64,000 bases of DNA from assembly GCF_000384295.1 (NCBI RefSeq), contig NZ_KB913037.1, positions 7,317,533 to 7,381,532 of the forward strand, given 5' to 3'. Made by a program: the position numbers and the translations under genes. Below are positions 58,572 through 64,000 of the stretch, in pieces; positions within the stretch are counted from its first letter, which is position 1; each line of letters starts with the position of its first letter. The notes beneath the pieces are model-generated. The model saw only the letters and a list, made by a program, of their open reading frames with translations. It ran no database searches and was not told the origin of the DNA. The stretch comes from Amycolatopsis balhimycina FH 1894 (GTDB taxonomy: Bacteria; Actinomycetota; Actinomycetes; Mycobacteriales; Pseudonocardiaceae).

Positions 58572-59105
58572 ATGCCCAAAGTCAGCGCCGAGCACCTGAC
58601 GAACCGCCGCCGGCAGATTCTCGACGCCGCGGCCGGCTGCTTCGCCCGCAACGGTTTCCATCGCACGTCGATGCAGGACATCGTCAAGGAGTCCGGTCTC
58701 TCCGCTGGGCTGATCTATCGGTACTTCACCGGCAAGGAGGAGATGATCCTCGCGATCGTCGAGGAATGGCACACAGCCCGGTCGGCCGGCCTCGGGACCG
58801 CGAGCGATCCCCTCGCCGCCTACCTCGGCCTCCTGCGGGCCATCGCGGACCCCGATGCGGCGCGGCAGCGGAACCTCGGGATGCAGGCGTGGGCCGAGAC
58901 CGTCCGCGAGCCCCGGATCCGCGCCCTCGCGCGGCAGGGCGTGGACGACCAGCTCGAGGCGTTCGGGGAGGTGGCGCCGGAAGCCTTGATCCGCGTGCTC
59001 GTCGCCATCTACCAGGGGCTGCTGCTGCAGGCATCTTGGGACGACGACCTGGACGCCGAGGCGTTCGTGACCGCTGTCGGTGAACTCGTGCGGCCTCGTG
59101 TCTAG
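58572..59105 (+). CDS. TetR family regulator
   Basis: A 177-residue TetR protein: RRQILDAAAGCFARNGFHRTSMQDIVKESGLSAGLIYRYFTGKEEMI then the effector domain. Its ATG follows the methyltransferase TAG with no intervening base (TAGATG). Probably represses the operon through the GAACGTTC site at 57742. Overlaps the convergent SUFU gene by 4 bp. Confidence 0.92.
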   Translation: MPKVSAEHLTNRRRQILDAAAGCFARNGFHRTSMQDIVKESGLSAGLIYRYFTGKEEMILAIVEEWHTARSAGLGTASDPLAAYLGLLRAIADPDAARQRNLGMQAWAETVREPRIRALARQGVDDQLEAFGEVAPEALIRVLVAIYQGLLLQASWDDDLDAEAFVTAVGELVRPRV

Positions 59106-59656
59106 ACCACCGGTGCGCGGCGGACGTCGTAGAGGTCCCAGTCCAGCTGCCAGAACGCGTCGATGCCGTGCTCGCGGATGTACTTCCGCTCGGTGTCGTG
59201 CACCGGGTAGCAGCCGGCGATGCTGATCGGCGCGCCACCGATGTCGATCAGCGTGTACTGGTGCGCATCGAGGCCCGCGGGCGCCGAGACGGCGAACGCC
59301 GTCATGGCGGAATCCGGCGCGATCGGCTGCCCGAAGTCGATCGTGTCGCCGTAGACGAACGGGCAGGTGCCGCGCAGCTGCTCGGCGAGGTAGCCGATCG
59401 CCAATGCCCACACGGGGTCGTCGGACCGGACGCTGATCCACAGCTCCGGCTTCACGCCGTGCCAGTCCGGGTGGTCGGCCAGGGAGAGGCCGTAGGTCGC
59501 GCCGGTCAGGTACCGCGGTTCGGGTTCGTCGGCGTAGACGAGCGCGATCACGTCGTCGAGCCTGGCGTGGGTCGACGGGATGGGTTGCAATCGCGGCGCG
59601 GTGGTCCCGGTAAGGGTGTCGAGATGGGCGACATACCGCTCGGCACGGCTCGGCAT
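59102..59656 (-). CDS. Suppressor-of-fused (SUFU) domain protein
   Basis: A 184-residue protein: RYVAHLDTLTG, VIALVYADEPEPRYLTGATYGLSLADHPDWHGVKPELWISVRSDDPVWALAIGYLAEQLRG, FVYGDTIDFGQPI and a C-terminal GAPISIAGCYPVHDTERKYIREHGIDAFWQLDWDLYDVRR. This matches the bacterial SUFU-domain family, often linked to polymorphic toxin immunity, but no toxin gene is adjacent. ATG 59656 is chosen over one 63 bp upstream. Confidence 0.75.
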   Translation of the reverse strand: MPSRAERYVAHLDTLTGTTAPRLQPIPSTHARLDDVIALVYADEPEPRYLTGATYGLSLADHPDWHGVKPELWISVRSDDPVWALAIGYLAEQLRGTCPFVYGDTIDFGQPIAPDSAMTAFAVSAPAGLDAHQYTLIDIGGAPISIAGCYPVHDTERKYIREHGIDAFWQLDWDLYDVRRAPVV

Positions 59657-59739
59657 GGCGCGCAGCATACGGCCGGCCGGCTGCGCGCGCGGCGCATCCC
59701 GTTGGCCCGGGCGCGGCATTTTCGGGCAGGGTGGGAAGC

Positions 59740-60816
59740 ATGCGAGTGCTCGTGATCGGAAGCGGGATCGGCGGCGCGGCGACGGCCTGGCACCTGGCGG
59801 CCCGCGGCGCGGAAGTGGTCGTGGCGGACGCGGCGCGGCCGGGAACGGCGACGGAGGCGGGCGCCGGCATCGTCAGCCCGTGGACGTCCCGCTGGGAAGA
59901 CGCGCTGTACCCGCTCGCGGCGGCCGCCGGCCGGTACTACCGCGAGTTCACGGCCGAACTGGCGGATTCGTCGTTCGAGGTCGTCGGCGGAATGATCGTG
60001 TCGGCGGACGACGCCGAGCTGGCCGAGGCCCAGGAACGGCTGGCATCGCGAGCGGCGGACGCACCGGAGATCGGCGAGGTGCGGCGGCTCGACCCGGCGC
60101 AGGCCCGCGAGCTGTTCCCGGCGCTGGCGCCCGGGCTGGGCGCGGTGCACCTGGCCGGCGCGGGCCGGGTCGACGGGCACCTCCTGCGCCGCGCGCTGTT
60201 GTCCGCCGCCGAGCGCCGGGGCGCGAAGTTCGTGGAGGGCGAGGTCGCGTTCCGGGCCGACGGCACGGTGGTGAGCCCGGACGGTCCCCTGGAAGCGGAC
60301 AGCGTCGTCGTCGCGGCCGGCGCGTGGAGCCGCGAACTGCTGGCGCCGCTGGGCATCGACCTGCCGGTGACGCCCCACCGCGGCCAGATCAGCCACTTCG
60401 ACCTCCCGGACACGGACACGGACACGGCGGCATGGCCGGTGGTCCTGCCACGCACCAGCCACTACCTGCTGGCCTTCGGCGGCGGCCGTGTCGTGGCGGG
60501 CGCGACCCGCGAGGCGGAATCGGGCTTCGATTATCGCGTCACCGTCGCGGGGCAGCGTGAAGTGCTGGAGAACGCGTTGACGGTGGCGCCCGGCCTCGCG
60601 GACGCGACCCTCACGGAGACGCGGGTGGGCTTCCGCCCGGGCACGCCGGACGGGTTGCCGATCCTGGGCCTGCTCCGCCCGGGCCTGGCGGTGTCGACGG
60701 GCTTCGGCGCGGGCGGGCTGACGAACGCGCCGTTCGCGGGGAAGCTCGTCGCGGCGATGGCGCTGGGCGAGGATCCGGGCTTCGACCTGAGTCCGTTCGC
60801 CCCGGACCGGTTTTGA
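59740..60816 (+). CDS. DAO family FAD-dependent oxidase
   Basis: A 358-residue amine/amino-acid oxidase-like flavoprotein. FAD loop VLVIGSGIGGAATAWHLAARGAEVVVAD, GAGIVSPW, VVVAAGAWSRELLAPLG, and the C-terminal FRPGTPDGLPILGLL...STGFGAGGLTNAPFAGKLVA. It resembles glycine and D-amino-acid oxidases. No partner enzyme nearby. ATG 59740 begins directly at MRVLVIGSG. Confidence 0.9.
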   Translation: MRVLVIGSGIGGAATAWHLAARGAEVVVADAARPGTATEAGAGIVSPWTSRWEDALYPLAAAAGRYYREFTAELADSSFEVVGGMIVSADDAELAEAQERLASRAADAPEIGEVRRLDPAQARELFPALAPGLGAVHLAGAGRVDGHLLRRALLSAAERRGAKFVEGEVAFRADGTVVSPDGPLEADSVVVAAGAWSRELLAPLGIDLPVTPHRGQISHFDLPDTDTDTAAWPVVLPRTSHYLLAFGGGRVVAGATREAESGFDYRVTVAGQREVLENALTVAPGLADATLTETRVGFRPGTPDGLPILGLLRPGLAVSTGFGAGGLTNAPFAGKLVAAMALGEDPGFDLSPFAPDRF

Positions 60817-60833
60817 GCCGGATGTCAAATCCG

Positions 60834-60904
60834 TTGTCCACAGGCCCCCGCTCCGGCCGGCCCGGCCGCTGGTCCCGGCCCGGCCGGGACCGGAGTTGTC
60901 CACA
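60834..60904 (+). other. Two DnaA-box-like sites flanking a GC hairpin
   Basis: TTGTCCACA at 60834-60842 and 60896-60904, both in the same orientation, enclose a perfect inverted repeat at 60871-60891 (10-bp arms, one central base). It lies in the convergent gap after the DAO gene. A cluster of two is not an origin, but it could bind DnaA or act as a terminator. Confidence 0.4.
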
Positions 60905-60958
60905 GATTTCCCGACGACCCGTTTTTGCAGGTCAGGGCCGATAGACTGGACCTGGGGA

Positions 60959-60993
60959 CGCCCCCCGGGAAGGGCGGGGGCTGCGCTTCGCAG
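60959..60993. terminator. Double hairpin at the 3' end of yaaA
   Basis: GCCCCC/GGGGGC (60960-60981) and CTGCG-CTT-CGCAG (60981-60993) are adjacent stems just beyond the yaaA stop. A TAGACT at 60942-60947 could instead be the -10 of a short plus-strand RNA. No T-tract on either side. Confidence 0.4.
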
Positions 60994-60999
60994 GGTTTG

Positions 61000-61746
61000 T
61001 CAGCCCTCGGTGACCAGTTCCAGTGCGTGCTCGCCGGTGCGTTCGACCGTGAGGCCCGCTTTCGTGATCACCTTCACCAGCTGGTCCACAGTGGACGGCT
61101 CGGCGCGTGTCGCCGCCAGTACGTGGGCCAGGCGGCCTTTGTACGCCTTGTTGAAGTGGCTGACCGTCACGCGCTCGCCGCGGGCGTTCTCCGTCACCAC
61201 CCGGACCGTCACCGCGTCCGGGCGGAGCTTGGCGAATGCCGAGTACGTGCCCGAACGCAGGTCCACCACCAGGCCCTCGACCGCCTGCAGCACCGGCTCG
61301 AGGACCGGCTTCCACAGGCCTCGGACCGTCCCGAGCGCGGGCAGCGAATTGCCGCCCGAAAGCCGGTACGCCGGGATCGGGTCGGTTGCCGAGACCACGC
61401 CGAACAGTGATGACGTCACCGCCAGCCGCCGGTGGGCCTTCTCCAGGCCGGCCTTCGTGAAGCTCTGGACGTCGAGCGCGTCGTAGAGGACGCCGGTGTA
61501 GCGGCGCAGTGCCGGCATCGTCGGTGACGACCACAGCTGAGCGTTGCGCGTCACCTCCCCCGCCTGCCGCTCGGTGAGGCCCAGGGCCGCGATGCCGGCC
61601 GGGACGTCGGCCGCCAGTGCAACCAGCGCGTCGGCGAGCTTCGCCCGGGTCGGGTTCAGCTCGGGGAACGACAGCGCGCCCAGGTCGAGCGGGCCGCCGC
61701 GGCCGCCGTCGGCCTTGGTCTCGGAAGGGGGGAGGAGCACCAGCAC
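61000..61746 (-). CDS. yaaA: Peroxide stress protein YaaA (DUF328)
   Basis: A 248-residue YaaA protein: MLVLLPPSETKADGG, FPELNPTRAKL, LWSSPTMPALRRYTGVLYDALDV, RLAVTSSLFGVVSATDPIPAYRLSGGNSLPALG, VDLRSGTYSAF and VSHFNKAYKGRLAHVLAATRAEP. Family members limit intracellular iron during peroxide stress and bind DNA. Full length. Confidence 0.92.
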   Translation of the reverse strand: MLVLLPPSETKADGGRGGPLDLGALSFPELNPTRAKLADALVALAADVPAGIAALGLTERQAGEVTRNAQLWSSPTMPALRRYTGVLYDALDVQSFTKAGLEKAHRRLAVTSSLFGVVSATDPIPAYRLSGGNSLPALGTVRGLWKPVLEPVLQAVEGLVVDLRSGTYSAFAKLRPDAVTVRVVTENARGERVTVSHFNKAYKGRLAHVLAATRAEPSTVDQLVKVITKAGLTVERTGEHALELVTEG

Positions 61747-61801
61747 GCCCCGAGCGTAAATCGGGGTGCGGGGACGCCGCCGTCCGGCCTAGCCTCCCCG
61801 C

Positions 61802-62755
61802 ATGGACCTGACCTGGCGCCCGCTGACCCTCGGCGACGTCCCCGCCCTCACCCGGCTGTACGCGGCGGCCGAGGAAGTCGACCGGACGGGTGAGCACTTC
61901 AGCGCGGACGACCTCCGTGAAGAGCTCGAAGGTCCCAACATCGACCTGGCCCGCGCCACCGTCGGCGCCTTCGCGGGCGACCGGCTCATCGGCTACGGCC
62001 TGGTCCGCCGCCGCGACGCCGCCGAGCCGGTGCACATGATCCGGCTCCAGTCGATCGTGCACCCGGAGCACCGGGACGACGCCGTCGGCACTCACCTCGT
62101 CGAGTGGTTCGCGCGCACGAGCCGCGAGGTCCACGAGCGCACCTTCCCGGGCGCGCCGCTCGAACTGCACCACGGCCTCCACCAGAACGAGCGCTGGATC
62201 GCCGGCGTCCTCGGCGGCGCGGGCTACACGCACGACCGGACGATGGTGACCATGCGCGTCGGCCTCGCCGACCTGCCGCCGCAGCCCCCGCTGCCGGACG
62301 GCTTCGAAGCGGTGCCCTTCGACTTCAAGTACGACCTCGCGGTGCTCGACGCCCGCAACGACACCTTCGCCGGCCACTGGGGCAGCACGATCTACCAGCC
62401 CGGCGCCTGGCGCCACCTGGTCACCGGCTCGAAGGACTTCCGGCCGGACGTGTCGTTCCTCGTCCTCGACGGCGACAAAGTCCTCGCGTTCGTGCTGAGC
62501 CACTTCTACGAGTCCGAAGCCGAGGCGACGGGCATCCGCGAGCACTACGCCAGCTGGGTGGGAACGCGGGAGGCGCTGCGCGGCCGCGGCGTCGCGTCGG
62601 GGCTGCTGGGGCACACGCTCCGGGCGGCGAAGGACGCCGGATTCGACCGGTCGGCCCTCAACGTCGACGTCGACAATGCGCACCGGGCCCTGGGTGTTTA
62701 CGAACGGTGCGGTTATCGCGTCGACGACGAATGGCACGTGTACGTGCTGTCCTGA
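61802..62755 (+). CDS. Tandem GNAT acetyltransferase
   Basis: A 317-residue protein with two GNAT domains (about 1-150 and 165-317), like mycothiol synthase. The second has the clear acetyl-CoA loop GTREALRGRGVASGLLGHTLRAAKDAG and VDNAHRALGVYERCGYRVDDEWHVYV; the first is degenerate (VHPEHRDDAVGTHLVEWF). True MshD has a different active-site region, so this is a paralogue of unknown substrate. Confidence 0.88.
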   Translation: MDLTWRPLTLGDVPALTRLYAAAEEVDRTGEHFSADDLREELEGPNIDLARATVGAFAGDRLIGYGLVRRRDAAEPVHMIRLQSIVHPEHRDDAVGTHLVEWFARTSREVHERTFPGAPLELHHGLHQNERWIAGVLGGAGYTHDRTMVTMRVGLADLPPQPPLPDGFEAVPFDFKYDLAVLDARNDTFAGHWGSTIYQPGAWRHLVTGSKDFRPDVSFLVLDGDKVLAFVLSHFYESEAEATGIREHYASWVGTREALRGRGVASGLLGHTLRAAKDAGFDRSALNVDVDNAHRALGVYERCGYRVDDEWHVYVLS

Positions 62756-62810
62756 AATTGGGACGCCCCACCGCCGATCGGGGAATGGACGGCCTTCGTA
62801 CCATCACGTC

Positions 62811-63644
62811 ATGAAGCCGACTTCCGCTTCCCCCGGTTCGCGAGCACTGGCCGCTTCGTTGCGCGAAGTGCGTGTGGCGAGAGGTGAAGGACTTCGCGAA
62901 CTCGCCCGGATGGTGCGCATTCTGCCGCAGTTGTTGTCGGCGTGGGAAAAGGGACAACGGGTTCCCGGCCCGGAAGACGTGGCCCGGCTGCTCGGCGCGC
63001 TGCGGGTCGACGACGCGACCTACGACCGCATGATGCGCCTGGCCAGGCACGCCAGGGACGACAACTGGCTGGACTCGAACCCGTCGGATCTGCCGCCCGC
63101 GCTGAGCGGCATCGTCGAGTACGAGCGCACCGCCACCCGCATCACGATGTGGTCGCTCGCGATTCTGCCGGGAATCCTGCAGACGCCGGACTATGCCCGC
63201 GACGTGCTGAGCAATGTCGAAATCGGCCTGGAGCAGGCGGATGCCATGTTGGTGGCGCGATTGGACCGCCAGCGGATCCTGGTGAAGCCCGAGCCGGTCC
63301 GGCTGACCGCATTCCTCGGCGAAATGGCGATCCGTGAGCAGATCGGCAGCGTCGACATCATGTCCGACCAGATCGACCATCTGATCGAGATGGCCGGGCT
63401 GCGCAATGTCTCGTTGCGAATAGTGCCGCGGAACATTGGCTATCACCCCGGGCTTGTCGGCCCTTTCGTGGTCTACGAGTTCGGCACTCTACCGGCCATC
63501 GTGCACTTGGAAAGCTCCCATGCCACCGCGTTCCTCAACGACGCGGATGTTGTCCGCGGCTACCGGCGTCAGGCTCAGGTCTTGGCCGGCAAAGCGTTGA
63601 GTGAAGACGACACCCGGGCCCTGCTTCGGGAGGTCGCGCGATAG
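62811..63644 (+). CDS. XRE regulator with DUF5753 domain
   Basis: A 277-residue protein. The HTH is at about 12-65 (SLREVRVARGEGLRELARMVRILPQLLSAWEKGQRVPGPEDVARLLGAL) and DUF5753 follows (ITMWSLAILPGILQTPDYARDVL...LVARLDRQRIL...EMAIREQIGS). Usually a DUF397 gene lies just downstream; none is found in the next 350 bp. These regulators control development and antibiotic production in actinomycetes. Confidence 0.92.
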   Translation: MKPTSASPGSRALAASLREVRVARGEGLRELARMVRILPQLLSAWEKGQRVPGPEDVARLLGALRVDDATYDRMMRLARHARDDNWLDSNPSDLPPALSGIVEYERTATRITMWSLAILPGILQTPDYARDVLSNVEIGLEQADAMLVARLDRQRILVKPEPVRLTAFLGEMAIREQIGSVDIMSDQIDHLIEMAGLRNVSLRIVPRNIGYHPGLVGPFVVYEFGTLPAIVHLESSHATAFLNDADVVRGYRRQAQVLAGKALSEDDTRALLREVAR

Positions 63645-63778
63645 CCCGGGAGGCCTCGGCGTAAGGGACACGGTCCGGCGCAAGCCGAGCGACAGCGGCC
63701 AGCCGGAGTGTGCCGAGGTGAAGCTTGATCGAGCCGCCGGGATCCGGGACACCCGGGCCCGGAGCGCGGCCGCCGCCG
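63645..63778. other. 134-bp gap without a gene
   Basis: Convergent space between the XRE-DUF5753 gene and the dehydrogenase. It contains CCGCCGGGATCCGGGACACCCGGG, with short dyads but no strong hairpin. No DUF397 coding sequence. Confidence 0.6.
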
Positions 63779-64000
63779 TCAGTTCACCACGAGGTTGAGC
63801 AGCTCCTCACCCTTCGCGTACCTCCGCAGCTGCTCCGTCGCGAGTTTCTTCGCGCGCGGGTAGAACGACGCCGACCCGCCCGCGATGTGCGGGGTGATGA
63901 TCACGCCCGGGACTGTCCACAGTGGATGGTTGGCGGGCAGGGGTTCCGGGTCCATCACGTCGAGACCCGCGCGCAGCCGTCCGGTGCGGGTCTCGGCGAC
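63779..64000 (-). CDS. D-isomer 2-hydroxyacid dehydrogenase, C-terminal part
   Basis: The last 73 codons of a gene that runs off the window. The sequence GLDVMDPEPLPANHPLW and VPGVIITPHIAGGS is the NAD-domain end of D-2-hydroxyacid dehydrogenases, with the catalytic Glu (DPEP) and His (PHIAG). Stop TGA at 63779-63781. Substrate unknown. Confidence 0.88.
   Translation of the reverse strand, partial: VAETRTGRLRAGLDVMDPEPLPANHPLWTVPGVIITPHIAGGSASFYPRAKKLATEQLRRYAKGEELLNLVVN

Noticed and set aside
59102..59656. SUFU-domain gene as an immunity gene of a polymorphic toxin locus
   Set aside because: No toxin, secretion or repeat-rich effector gene is adjacent.
60834..60904. Replication origin
   Set aside because: Only two DnaA-like boxes and no dnaA, dnaN or AT-rich unwinding region nearby.
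1..64000. tRNA, rRNA, insertion sequences and prophage genes
   Set aside because: No tRNA-like T-loop/CCA arrangement, rRNA segment, transposase or integrase was recognised on either strand.

Overview
The window is high-GC actinobacterial DNA, most probably from a Pseudonocardiaceae member close to Amycolatopsis. The sequence shows very GC-rich codons, many GTG and TTG starts, short or absent leaders, a mycothione reductase (mycothiol is an actinobacterial thiol), a long AfsR/SARP-type regulator, a DUF5753 XRE regulator and several DUF-type genes typical of soil actinomycetes. The genus is an inference from gene content and intergenic repeat style. It is ordinary chromosome: no rRNA, tRNA, IS element, integrase or CRISPR array was seen.

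Layout. 1-13.6 kb: MerR with a divergent MFS exporter; an Asp-box propeller protein coupled to a MoaD/ThiS-like protein; a YCII (DGPF) protein; an NmrA-type protein; an M48 membrane protease; a coupled membrane protein-XRE-quinone reductase operon with a palindrome at its start; a second DGPF gene next to an ECF42-type sigma factor; enoyl-CoA isomerase with TetR; ArsC-like protein; threonine-synthase-like enzyme; DUF1295 protein and a short nitrilase. 13.6-16.5 kb: a cassette of six overlapping or closely spaced very small genes, ending with a PadR regulator and divergent from an XRE/TPR regulator; several are under 60 codons and one carries an in-frame TAG. 16.5-28.3 kb: CutA, DUF2510, SDR, LysR, P450, SDR/TetR with twin operators, alpha/beta hydrolase, a SARP-NB-ARC-TPR regulator, methyltransferase and MocR. 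28.3-31.3 kb: MFS exporter with a MarR-like box, secreted cyclophilin, DUF2631.

31.3-47.4 kb carries a locus that, from memory of the family, is also clustered in mycobacteria: dxr, Rip1-type site-2 protease, ispG, GNAT, penicillin-binding lipoprotein, map and, further on, mtr. Dxr and IspG belong to the MEP isoprenoid pathway, the M50 protease to envelope stress signalling, the PBP to wall synthesis and Mtr to redox buffering. Here the M50 reading frame is broken near its 3' end, and four unrelated genes sit between ispG and the GNAT gene. An ABC-2 exporter operon led by a ribbon-helix-helix gene and a GntR/MFS pair separate map from mtr. 47.4-64 kb: M15 lipoprotein, secreted trypsin, ElaA-type GNAT, a 21-bp periodic repeat array, bioF, DEAD-box helicase, RIO kinase, carotenoid-desaturase-like oxidoreductase, MBL hydrolase/LysR, LCM-type methyltransferase/TetR, SUFU-domain protein, DAO-family oxidase, YaaA, tandem GNAT, an XRE-DUF5753 regulator and the end of a 2-hydroxyacid dehydrogenase.

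The most unusual material is non-coding or very small: families of long, almost perfect palindromes of about 50-60 bp, mostly at convergent gene ends; the small-gene cassette; the exact 21-bp array; and an over-represented 13-bp palindrome scattered through coding DNA.
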